Positions 23,140 to 33,579 of a DNA stretch of 64,000 nucleotides are shown in pieces. Below the pieces are notes generated by a model. The model was not told where the DNA came from. It saw only the letters and a list, made by a program, of their open reading frames with translations, and searched no databases. Made by a program: the position numbers and the translations under genes. The DNA comes from Sipunculus nudus. Taxonomy: Eukaryota > Annelida > Sipuncula > Golfingiida > Sipunculidae. The DNA lies in NCBI GenBank assembly GCA_026874595.1, contig CM049317.1:29079401-29143400 (forward strand). The letters run 5' to 3'. Every line of letters starts with the position of its first letter. Position 1 is the stretch's first letter.

Positions 23140-23260
23140 TTGGGTTATGGAGTACTGTGGTTGGCTTGTTATTCGCGGTGGTTTCAAATTCGCGATATTC
23201 GCGGTAGGGAAAAAGCCGCGAAATTGAAACCACGCAGATATGAAACCTTGCTGTCATGGG
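23140..23260 (+). repeat. CGCGAAAT repeat, copy 4
   Basis: Starts GTACTGTGGTTGGCTTGTTA and contains ATTCGCGGTGG, CGCGATATTCGCGG and CCGCGAAATTGAAACCACG, which give it an internally palindromic look. Confidence 0.5.
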
Positions 23261-23552
23261 AACATAGTCTCTGTAGTTGTCACCAGGTGGCAATAATGGG
23301 CATTAGTGGGAAATAAATATAATCTAAATGACGATCATGTTGATCGTAGCGTGCAACGTGTCCACGATCTAGTTTTATATAAAAAATTCTTGGTTTTTAA
23401 CTGCAGTTCTGCAATTTATTAAATTGCTATCGCAAGCCGTTTATCTTCGCCGAACTGCTTGAACTCTCCCCGCTTACGCTTTGTCGGCTGTCGGTCGATC
23501 TGATCATTCGCCGCTTAGAGTAACTCTGCTCTTTCTTCACATTCACACTCAC

Positions 23553-23652
23553 GAGGATCAGGAAGACCTGCCGTACGCGGCCGCTTCAGGGATATGGCCC
23601 CTTCCGTAACCAACTTGATATGATCAAGGCAGAGTGGAGGGCACTATTTATG
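23553..23652 (-). promoter_or_regulatory. likely promoter and untranslated first exon of gene C
   Basis: On the minus strand a TATA-like CATAAATAG lies at about 23652-23644, and a donor CCTC|GTGAGTG at 23553/23552. The start codon of gene C (22581) is immediately preceded by an acceptor, TTCTTCTTTAAG. A 5' UTR exon from about 23618 to 23553 fits these signals and mirrors the arrangement upstream of gene B. The spacer also overlaps a long minus-strand open frame (23586-24140) that I consider accidental. Confidence 0.45.
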
Positions 23653-23799
23653 TTGATATGTAATGGCCAAGCTGTGAAACAAACGCCCCTCTGAAGCGGC
23701 ATCGCCAGTTTCCGGCAATGATGGTCATTGTTAAAGCAAAACATAACTTTGTTTAATATAGAATTAATACCTATTCTGGGGTTAATTAAAATATTAATA

Positions 23800-23895
23800 T
23801 ATGCCCCATTTCGAAAATGGAACCCCGTGAAACTATGAAAAATTAGCTTGAGAGCGAAAATTGAGTCCCGTAAACATAAAGCTAACCACAGTATT
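23800..23895 (-). repeat. CGCGAAAT-like repeat, copy 5 (decayed)
   Basis: TTTCGAAAATGGAACC, GTGAAACTATGAA and AAGCTAACCACAGTAT match copy 3 in the same orientation, with most CpG bases lost. Confidence 0.4.
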
Positions 23896-23937
23896 TCTCC
23901 ACATAAATGACATAAACCCGAGAAATGTAAGTTTTTC

Positions 23938-24040
23938 GCTAAGACCAAGACCGAGATCCTTGGATCCGAGACCACGACCGAGACCATGGGATCCGAGACC
24001 AAGACCGAGATCACGGGTTCGAGATCGAGATCAAAGGATA
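23938..24040. repeat. degenerate minisatellite, GAGACCAAGACCGAGA units
   Basis: Three to four units of about 27 bp (GACCAAGACCGAGATCCTTG plus GATCCGA, and variants). It produces the Arg-Pro-Asp-rich reading at 23861-24094 and the Val-Ser-Asp-rich reading on the other strand. Confidence 0.75.
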
Positions 24041-24646
24041 AGAGACACTGACTTAGAGACCATTTGTTTACCCAAATGTTCTCTACTTCTTTAGATAGGA
24101 GCCAATATTCTAGTAAAACATCATTGACCTCTTGCCACAAGCAGTTGGTGTTCCCCTGGTACCTGACTAACAGTCAAACACATATTAACTGTGTATAACC
24201 TTTTTTCAAGGTAAGTAAACGTCAAATAGACAGCAAGTCATTAATTAATGCATTGCATAATAAATACTTTGCAAAATTTGAAATTCTGCTTGGCCTTGAA
24301 GTAAAGACTTGGAAAGACTACGTGAATATTTTACTTCAATACCGCCACCACGCGACGAGATCATTTATAAAGGCCGACAACCGGAACTCGAAAAAGAGCA
24401 AAATAATTGTTACTAGACCGACTCGAAACTTACATCAGTGTTGCTGGTACTTAAACCAGTGTTTAAGCAAAGTTAACAATGGTATGGTGCTTATCATTAT
24501 AAACAGGACGATTCAACGCGTTAATTTAATTTGATATGATTAATGAAATGAGGAATTCTATCTGAGTCAGATAACCAATCACTTGTGAAAATTTCAGTCG
24601 ACCCGGGAGCGAAAATCTAGGGTTGAAATTGTGGAGACCGAATATA

Positions 24647-24804
24647 TATAAAGAGTGAGAGAGTTTAACATTTTAAAACAAAACATTATTCCAAGAAAAA
24701 TAATCAACTGAACCCTTCATCTAAACTGCGGATCCCTACCTGGTTTTCTGGTCTGTAATAATCTGACAGAAAATGATCCTACCTGTGTTCCTTAGCGGCT
24801 GGCG
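24647..24804 (+). promoter_or_regulatory. candidate TATA promoter and first exon, perhaps of gene D
   Basis: TATATATAAAGAG at 24647-24659 is followed about 145 bp later by a clear donor, GGCTGGCG|GTAAGA, at 24804/24805. A short open frame (MILPVFLSGWR) runs into the donor. No plus-strand coding exon follows until the signal-peptide exon of gene D at 29355, which sits behind its own acceptor (GATTTACAG). A 4.5-kb first intron is possible but not proven. Confidence 0.3.
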
Positions 24805-25635
24805 GTAAGAACACCTGTCGTATGATAGCAAATGTATAATGATTTCTTTGTTCCTATTTGAGTGGCTGGCCTATATCTTCAAATATTCTTTTAACAGAAA
24901 TAACCATGAACTCTATGTGACCTTAATCGCATATTCATTCAATAAATGATAATGAACAGAGCAGTCTTCGATCAAGCAATAAAGTTACCGTTGGCATTGT
25001 GAACATTTTTCACCAGGCTAGCGCAAAATTTGCATAATTTGGGCGACTCTCCCAAAAAGAACACGTGTAGTCTGTACCAACAATACTTCGTGTCCATATA
25101 TTTTTTTCGGGATATTTTTATACAAAGGAGACAGTATAAAAGTTCCGGGTCAAAGGTTGCAGGAACATTTCAGCAGACTGCCTACTGATTACAAATGTCT
25201 TAACTTGCACATAATTTTTATGAGACAAATAATAAAAAAAATGCCAAAACTCTTGACAATGATTGCTATATATATTCTTCACTGGAGAACAGAGATATAA
25301 ATTTTTTATACCAAGCCCGATCTTGAGAGAACAACAATTTATCCTCATAACTGATCTACGGACCTAAACATTCAACCATTTGCTCATGGATATTATGTTT
25401 TGAATGCTATTTGCGACTGAACTAATTTACGATTAAGGAAAAACAGAAACTTGCCTGGCTGGAATAATCAATAGATAAAAATTAATCAATAGATAAAAAG
25501 GTATCTTAAGAATTCCCCCGCATATAACTTCAACCATACTCACTTAGACTTTTCCGTCGAAAGCTTTCTTAACTGTGCCAGATTTTTGTCTCTTTAACCA
25601 ACCCTTTGGAATCCGAACAGATGTCGGATGCACCT

Positions 25636-25648
25636 CCCCCCCCCCCCC
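25636..25648. repeat. C13 homopolymer
   Basis: Thirteen C bases, followed by GG and another short C run. Confidence 0.8.
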
Positions 25649-25914
25649 GGCCCCTCCCCCATAAAAAATAATAATAAATATCAATCAAATGTCACAAGCT
25701 TTTGATAACACTTGTTCTAGTTTATGGTTGCTTTAATGTCATATATCTGTCGCCGAACAATACAAAAAAAAATAAAATATAAAGAACTTAAATATGAAAC
25801 TTTATTACTGAATGTCGCTTTGTTAAATCACAAACAGGAAAGCACAGAGGTTGCTTTGCATTAATATAGAATTATTCTAATATAAGTTTGTCAATGGATA
25901 TTATCATTAATATC

Positions 25915-25918
<4 letters not shown>

Positions 25919-25961
<43 letters not shown>
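25919..25961. repeat. (TA)n microsatellite
   Basis: About 21 TA units. The surrounding 24805-26490 holds no other feature I can support. Confidence 0.95.
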
Positions 25962-25963
<2 letters not shown>

Positions 25964-26494
25964 TCACATCAATAAATGCAAATTATGTAAAAGAATTAAA
26001 GATTTTTTTGTCATATATTTTGGATTATCCCCTATTTGAAATGTATCTAAACGGCGAGGTTTTATATTGGAATGCTACATGCCAATATCCCTAAAATGAA
26101 GGTACTAATGGAGGGGAAATATATTAGGATCACCTCTGGAGTAATACACTGGGCTAGGTTAAGTTGCCTGCAATTGATTATGCTTTGTAAAGCCTTAACC
26201 ATTGTGTCAAATAATGAAGGTTAAAAGTGACCTCGAATTGTGACAAATGAAAAATTGCTACCGAGCAGTAGTGAATGTTTTTTTTTTACCTTCCCCTGCG
26301 CCATGCCTTTATCACGTGACCACCTGTCGTTTTTCGCCGTTCGCGTGTCATTGAGGTTGGTGTCGTTCACCAAATATGGACAGGTTCTCACATGGTGCCA
26401 ATCTCACGTTCTAGTTTCCGTTGTACTGTCACACTGAGTCAATGTCACGGTAAACCAATGTCATAGATAAACCAGGGTTTCACGTGAATTGTAT

Positions 26495-26625
26495 TAAATA
26501 AGATGGGGTCATCCAATTTAACTAAATCATTAACATATGCATCGTAAAATGGACATTTATTTAATAAGATGGGGTCATCCAATTTAACTAAATTATTAAC
26601 ATTTGCATCATAAAATGGACAGTCG
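26495..26625. repeat. 66-bp tandem duplication
   Basis: AATAAGATGGGGTCATCCAA and the next 45 bp occur twice, 66 bp apart, with only a few differences (for example CATTAACATATGCATCGTAA against TATTAACATTTGCATCATAA). A recent local duplication. Confidence 0.85.
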
Positions 26626-26626
26626 T

Positions 26627-26765
26627 GGGGTAAACCACTCGGCCCTTTCCCCTGGCGACCCAGGTTCGATCCCCAGTTTTGCTATGAGAGTGGGTTGTTA
26701 GTAGTTGCCAGTCCAAGCAAAACCGGTGGTTTTCTCTGGTTTCCTCGATCGCTACATTAGTTATA
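26627..26765 (+). mobile_element. SINE-like fragment with tRNA-type head, copy 1
   Basis: GTGGGGTAAACCACTCGG (A-box-like) and CCAGGTTCGATCCCCAG (B-box-like) are followed by GCTATGAGAGTGGGTTGTTA, GCCAGTCCAAG and CCGGTGGTTTTCTCTGG. The same words in the same order occur at 60478-60605. Internal pol III boxes plus a shared body indicate a SINE family. No tail or target duplication was identified. Confidence 0.6.
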
Positions 26766-27468
26766 AAAATTATTTATGCAATCCACGTATAATAAATAAG
26801 TTTAATATAATGTTTAGAAAGCTGAAAGCCCGGCAGACTGCCTTTCTAAGATTTTGAGACTTGAGAATATAACATTAGATTTTTAAAAAAAGTTTTAACA
26901 GATTGGAATCGGGGCACTACTGGTATGAGAGAGAAAGAGAGAGAGAGAAAAGAGCCATAAGCTTGCTGATTGGGAGGGTATTGGACGGGGACACATTGCA
27001 CATTGGGTGGAAGATTAAATATGTCGTCAAAACTAACAATTCTGAGGCATTTTCCTAGCTATTTATAATGAATTTCTAATCCTGAATGCACTGAAATATC
27101 TAATCTTTAAAGTCCTGAAACCACCTTAAATGTCCCCTACATGTTGTTATGTCCTCTCAGGCTCTCTGGTAGCGTCAGCCTGTCACCCATAACGTCGATT
27201 TTAAATGAACTGAAGAACGATGGGTCTTATCAGTTTATTTCCAAAGGCCTGAGTGTCATGTTGTCATGGCTAGCTCTCTGGTCACTCACACACAGAAGGC
27301 TGACGACTAGATGAATTAATAGATGATTTAATTGAAGTATGATGGTACATAGCTTCACCGTGACAGTTTGCCTTTATCCTCAACATATTGATTAAATATA
27401 AAATTCCCGTTGTGTCTATTGATTTTCAACTTCAAATAGATTTCGGTGTTAATATGATATGATCATTT

Positions 27469-28210
27469 TTAGCTCAGTTGACCATAGGTTATCTGGGTTT
27501 TAGCAATAACACTTTGTCCATCGTCCGTCTGTCTGTCGTGCCGTCCGTCCGTCTGTCCGTCATTTAATAAAGCACAAAGCGTAACCATTTGACCTAGAAA
27601 TTTCAAACTTAACACCAAGGTCAGCCCTTGATAAATCTCTTAGCATTCCTGTTACTGTGACCTATATTTTGCCAGTTACAAGGGTTTTTGTTTGATTTTA
27701 ACACTTATAAGATCAGAAAAGTGTTACTGTTCTGAGCTGCAAAACAAAACTTTCGCACTTTGCGGACACAATTGAAAAATATGAACATTTTGAGCTTTTG
27801 ATGTATGAAATTTATAATTTAGATCAAATATTTCAGTAACGTTTGATGGATATTTATGAAATTCGGCAAGCTTTTTGATCATAGAAAGTCCTTTCAACTT
27901 TGGAGGACTAGTGGCGCCATCTACATTTTCCTTATTTTTACGGATTTTTTTTAATTTTATTTTTGTACTCCGAAATTACGGCTGGCCAGGTGTTAACAAG
28001 GCCCAATTACTAACCGCTTAACCTTGAAAGATTAAACTTTACATCAAGTTAGGTCCCTGGGATATCTCTTTTCATTCCATAAAAATATATCAATGTGACC
28101 TATATTTTGCAAGTTAAGCGCGTTTTTATGTGTTTTTAGCACTTAGAATATCAGACTTGTTTTAGTGTTCTGGCCTGCAAAACAAACTTTTGGACTCAAC
28201 CCTAAAACTT
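27469..28210 (+). repeat. dispersed repeat with CCGTCCGTCTGTCTGTC block and internal duplication
   Basis: AGCTCAGTTGACCATAGG leads into a CCGTC/CTGTC run at about 27523-27560. Two diverged copies of a block of about 180 bp follow (27590-27770 and 28025-28200), sharing ACATCAAG/ACACCAAG, GTGACCTATATTTTGC, AGTGTT-CTG and CTGCAAAACAAA. No open frame of note. Confidence 0.6.
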
Positions 28211-29080
28211 AAGCATTCTGCATCAACTGCACATATAACAATGTCACCATGTTTTCTTTAAAAAAATGAAGAAAACCAGCCCAGCCATTTCTTTAAGAAC
28301 TGTTGCTCGATACCCCTGCATCACACCTACCCGAGCTCTATCTAAATCGGGCTATATATTCTTGGCTTTATTTCTTTACAAGATTCCCAAAGTCCGTTAG
28401 GTAACTACCTCCGAAACTATTAATTTTTTGTTTCTCAATCACTATATTTAAGGATAATATTAGAAAATATTGAAAACAAAGATCAATTTGCTCCTTTCGC
28501 CAATTGCGGTTTCTTCTTAAAGTAACACTAGTGCCTTGTGTACCATTTTGGTCAAGATCTAATTAACTGGAGGGTTTGTGCAAAGAAATGAGGAAAGATT
28601 CGAATAACATAAACTGTTCAGATTCTGTTATAATAATTATAAAAAAGTAAATAACGCTCTTCATATTATAGACCTGAATGAGTTATTTGTATTTAATTGA
28701 TTCATTATCATCAAAACTTCTTCCAACCGGAGTATGAACCGTAAGGTCAAGTTCAATGTCGTAATGACAAGTTAGTCCATCGTGAGTACAAGACAGATGT
28801 TTAATAACTTGACCAGATATGCCTTGACCATTATCTTACGTATCTTGATCTGATCTAGGCCCAAGCAGCATTTAAATGACAGTCCAACTCAAATCAGCGG
28901 ACCCCCTTTATTGAAAGAAGGTAAGGGCTATACTACTTGTCTATGGGGATCGCTAATTCACTCTGTTTATTTGTTTTTTTTTATAAATATAACTATTAAA
29001 TTAACTTAATATATACACAAATTATATTATACCATGACTTCTTTTATATTGTACACACTTACACAACATCATACACACAT

Positions 29081-29084
29081 ATAC

Positions 29085-29144
<60 letters not shown>
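29081..29144. repeat. (TA)n-(GA)n compound microsatellite
   Basis: TA units to about 29117, then GA units to about 29144. It lies upstream of gene D and creates the odd YIYI-ERER open frame that appears to run into the signal-peptide exon. Confidence 0.95.
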
Positions 29145-29149
<5 letters not shown>

Positions 29150-29354
29150 ATTAAAAAAAACAAGAGGTATTTTCTTTCAAAACTGTGTCGGGTTGTCAAT
29201 GCAACGTAACATTATAAATGTATGTATTTTTATAAACCGTCAAAATATTTATAATAATTATTTTGACTATTCTGATAATTGGTATATTGGTATTATTGGT
29301 CCCCTTGTGGTAAACAGTATATACAGTATATTCCCTGATTTACAGACGTCTAAC

Positions 29355-31959
29355 ATGAAGGCTGTGGCACTTCTGGTCTTTGTGGCGGCTTTTGCCCGGG
29401 CTCAAGATGGCTTGTAAGTATTTATTCTAATAAACAAAGAACTGCTTTATCAATTATATAACATTTTAATCATGATGAAGGTCACAGGTACGATCCCCGA
29501 CAGGATGTCAATGGCAAAACGGTGCATCCTCAGTGATTCGCATATTTGCGACCGTACCTACCTTATGTTAGGTAATACATGTATATCGAATACACATGTA
29601 TGCTTTCGGAATAGCCATATTTATGAGAAACATTACCTTGAGCCTCGTCTTCTAATTTAGGATATTAATGAAATAGTCGTATATAGATATGCTGGTATAT
29701 TATATGTTTTTAGGGTCCAATGACTATTTATTATGACATAATGTCAAACAAAGTCAGGAGTATGGTAATAGCAATGACGTGGACTAATATTTACGCTTAA
29801 GACAAAGCTACTATGTTGCCAAATAAAACATTTTATTTTTTGAGTCTGGTGTTTTTGTATCTACAGATGTGATTGTAAAGCCTTCGTGGAAGTGGAAGAT
29901 TTCCCGGTAAATGTAGCAGTAGGACCGCTGTACGACCTCCCTGTTTCTGGCGACAACAGCGCCCTCCCGTGCAGCGATTTGGGAACCATCAACTGCAGGC
30001 AGCGTTGTCTCCAGGCGGTCCAGAGCTTTGAAGCAAATAACAAACTCACCGACACTCCTCCTGGGGTAAATTGTTTAATTGCTTAATTGTTAATTAAATC
30101 TTGTATATTTAATTCAGTATCCCGGTTGTTTAAAATGAAAATGTAATCAATTTGAGGAGAAAATACAACAACAAAAATTTTTCCCAAATAGAATTCTGCA
30201 TGCTAAGGAATGCAAGCCTCCGCCATGTTTTTGCAATCACTTATTTGTCCTTTATATCCGAGATTCTATCGTGCATAGGTGACTGCACATTTACGAAGAT
30301 TCCTTGATGACGATCCTGAATCCAGACCTTGTTCCGGATCCTTACCAAAATCTAATCGATGTTCAAAATTCTAATGACCCATTATAATTCCCGGTGTTTC
30401 TGACTGAATTTATACTATAGAATAGGTTTAGCCTTTATAAACGGACACCGGTAAAATTTTACGCCCTTCATGTAATAAACTTTGTTATTTCCGCAAATAT
30501 TAAAACGTTATTATAATATAAATATCGAAATTTTTGATAATCTGTTGCCATATTTGGGTGGTTAAATGATATGAATATTTATGCCGCTGGTAGTCCTTGC
30601 CGTGTAAATCTTTTCTTTATTACAGAGCAGTGAAACCATTGGAGCCACTATGTGTTCTACGGCTTTTCGCCTGAGAGGACCTGAATTCGAGGGCAAGTTT
30701 TTTTTCTATCTTTCCTTTATTGTTATTGTTTCAAGAGTTCACAAAACTGGTTATAACATTTTTGGCCCATCCTTGGTCATTTAGTTGTTTCGGCGCTTGT
30801 TTAAGCAAAACGTTGTAAACGGTTGGATTTTTAATTGACAACAGAAACATTAAATAGACTAAACAGCGGACCATACAAAAAACTAAACCTATATAAACAA
30901 TCAAGGTGCGGACCTGATCGCTTGGACTGGTCCGGTCCACAATTTTGACCGCGATTAGTTAAAAGTCATTTAGATTCACAAAAATACATCAGCTGTTAGA
31001 TTAAGTTAGCAAAACCCCATTCTCCACAGAGAAGATGTTTGAATATCAAGGATAATCTGCCTCAACAGATCTTAATCCTGTGCGGAGGTTGAGCCAGTCA
31101 CTGGAGCCATGTGCCATCTGGTGATGTGAATTCGAACTAACTAATTTTTTTAGTACCAAACGTGTGCGAATTCAACGTGACGCCTGAAAAGCTTACAATT
31201 ATGATATAAAAGAAAGACACAATGGCGTGATATCATACTGTGAGTGGCTGCGTAAATGCGGGGTTAAAATTTCGCGATTCTCCTTTTTTTTTGTTTCGCC
31301 AAGGTAACCTTTTTCGAAATCTAATCAAACAAAATTACCTTCAAGACTAATCCATTATCATTTGAAATAAATGTATTAAATAATGATTGTTCAAAATCGT
31401 AACAAGTGGATGGATGAAAATCGAACAAATGGGCATTATTGGTCAGTTGGTAAGAAAATATAGTACAATCAGTGAATAACGGGTTAAATTCAAGGTCTAT
31501 TCTTAATTGAAATATCATATTTTTGCCTTTTGACTTGCCTTTGACGATGAGATTTTTTATCGAAGACAGTTTTATTTTCGCAGTAATTTCCCATTCTCGA
31601 TTATCGCCCTTTTGAAACCCTCGCGAACATAGTATAGATTATTCTGTCAAAGCTTGTCAAAATGAATAAAACTCTCTGACCAGGAATTTTTGTTAAACAT
31701 AAATAATACAAAAACGCCCTCTCCAACATACTTACGATGTGTAGGCCTAGTAGGGATACATTATGTCTAGCTAACAACCCGATCTTTCGTTTTAGGTGTT
31801 AATCAGCAGTTTATCCAGTCTTGGTACCGGATCAACGCCACCGGATGTGGAGACTATGACTACGCTGCTTCCGGTTCAGAGCTTCGTCTGTGCTGTGGCC
31901 CCAGAGGAGAATTCTTCCAGTGTGCCAACGCTACAGCAATCCCAGCCCGCCACTTCTAA
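29355..31959 (+). CDS. gene D: secreted ten-cysteine protein, four coding exons, one GC-AG intron
   Basis: Exons: 29355-29413, 29867-30065, 30626-30692 and 31796-31959, in phases 2, 0 and 1, giving 162 aa. The signal peptide is MKAVALLVFVAAFARA, the mature chain starts at Q17. Ten mature cysteines: CDC, C-x7-C-x3-C, MC, GC, CC-x8-C. Exon 3 is 67 bp, as in gene A, and shares ATMC. Its donor reads GAGG|GCAAGT: a GC donor is needed because no GT nearby keeps the frame. Other sites are regular (CTT|GTAAGT, CTACAG|A, GGG|GTAAAT, TTACAG|A, TTTTAG|GT). The C-terminus runs 17 residues past the last Cys, longer than in the paralogues. The start codon follows an acceptor-like TTTACAG, so a 5' UTR exon is likely. 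Function unknown. Confidence 0.85.
30184..30345 (+). repeat. dispersed GCAAGCCTCCGCCATG repeat, copy 1
   Basis: TTCTGCATGCTAAGGAATGC, AAGCCTCCGCCATGT, ATTCCTTGATGACG and TCCTGAATCC match 33455-33575 in the same order and orientation. It lies in intron 2 of gene D. Class unknown. Confidence 0.6.
31255..31640. repeat. decayed CGCGAAAT-type sequence in intron 3 of gene D
   Basis: AATTTCGCGATTCTCC (31270), CGCAGTAATTTCCCATTCTC and AACCCTCGCGAACATAGTAT resemble the repeats in and around gene C but are much diverged. The intervening 31320-31520 shows nothing recognised. Confidence 0.3.
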
Positions 31960-31996
31960 TCCCCGGATACAGTTGACTTCCATCTACCTTGTAATT

Positions 31997-32002
31997 ATTA
32001 AA
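31997..32002 (+). terminator. ATTAAA polyadenylation signal of gene D
   Basis: ATTAAA 38 bp after the stop codon of gene D. No AATAAA lies nearer. Confidence 0.45.
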
Positions 32003-32399
32003 TTAACTACATATTTGTAACTTTGTTTTTTTTTAGAATATTTGCTTTACCCTGGTGTGCTTATGTGCCGAGAGTGGTCTAAAAGGAGTGTTTCAGTGTA
32101 AAAACAAATATATAACGGGGATTAACAACGGCAATAATTACACACACACGCACACACGATTCACACATTGGCTGTTAAAATACAAAAAAAAAATATCAAA
32201 GAAATTTCTTGGTTCAATGAAATATTGATGGCAGCGGACCATTGATAGCACTGATACATATCCAAGGGCATTGACGGAAGCAGACGCGGAATATATTTAT
32301 ATATAATATCAATTAGCCGACCAGTTTGTTCTGATGTCAAATAGTCTTTCATAGTTCCGTTGAAAGACGATAGACCGCGAGTCTGTCTTGCGGGACAAT

Positions 32400-33050
32400 A
32401 AAAGTGGGTCCCATGTCTTCGGACAAACCCGGAGTATATGTTTGTCAAAAATCACGGCAATATGAACGGTGGTATCAGAGGAGATACGGAAGTCTTACAA
32501 ATCGCGTTACGCTATTTATACAAAGATCCATTATATGTATGGTGTTATGCATTAAAATACTCAATCCAAAAGATTGGCCGGAGATTTTTTCGGAGAAGTC
32601 TTTTTAAAATATCACGCACTCCCAAAGACCATTCCTGTTCGAAAGCTGAGCCAATTTTTTCCAGTGAGACAGTCACTGCATTCACTACTCTTCGGGTAAA
32701 CATAATCCTTTAAAAGATCCCCCTTTTGAGAAGGGATCACAGTGGGGATTATTTCGGGCCAGTGACCGCGAAATGCACGAAAACCCCATAAAGGGCCCCG
32801 GAGAATGCTCGGTCACTATATCACACACTCCATTTCCATTGGGTTACCAGGCCCGAAAGCACAAAGAAAAGGGGCGCCCTGGGGGGGGGGGGATATTTAA
32901 ATTCTTAGTTATGCACGTAATACGAATATATTGCATATTCAGTGGGTGAAATGTCTTCGGACAAACATATGTATGTCGATATTCACGGCAATCCGTAGGG
33001 TGGTATCAAAGGAGATACAGAAAAACTCACAAACCGTGTTACGCCGTTAA
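32400..33050 (+). repeat. direct duplication of about 110 bp, spaced by about 535 bp
   Basis: The block at 32405-32512 (ATGTCTTCGGACAAAC, TCACGGCAATATGAACGG, TGGTATCAGAGGAGATACGG, CGCGTTACGC) recurs at 32946-33045 with about 20 percent change. A G12 run at 32881-32892 lies between. Probably parts of one dispersed repeat. Confidence 0.65.
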
Positions 33051-33454
33051 AATATAGATAAATGTAAATGTATATTGTAAAATATATTACATATATCATA
33101 TATTATATGTTAATGCATGGATATAATAAAGTCACACATTGGAGGGGGAGGGGTCTGTGAGCCCTTCCTCAGAAAATGTTGGTAATTGATAAGGCAGTAA
33201 ATTTCTTTTTACGCCTTCTAGCAACAAACTGTAAAGATTTATCAGATATTCATTTTTCGCCAACGTTAAAAATAATGTAACTCGATATGCAGGATTTAAG
33301 TAAAGGAATAGATATATAGTTACAGGATATCTTAGGGTATTTTGGGCATTTTTGGTGGCATAATTCACAAGTCAGCTGAAAAAAATGTCGGTGTTGAACC
33401 GTGTGCTATCGATGCCATTGAAAAGAATCAGCATATCGATAACCGGACATCAAA

Positions 33455-33575
33455 CTAGAAATCTGCATTCTAAGGTATGCAAGCCTCCGCCATGTATGGT
33501 TCCCTATCGTGACCCTGCATTTGTTAATATTCCTTGTTGACGTTCCTGAATCCGGATCATCCACTCCAAGATCCT
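33455..33575 (+). repeat. dispersed GCAAGCCTCCGCCATG repeat, copy 2
   Basis: Same blocks and orientation as 30184-30345, with a shorter middle. Confidence 0.6.
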
Positions 33576-33579
33576 ATTG

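Noticed and set aside
23586-24140. 184-aa minus-strand open frame
   Set aside because: Its middle is the degenerate GAGACCAAGACCGAGA minisatellite, its end overlaps the likely 5' UTR exon of gene C, and no domain or signal is present.
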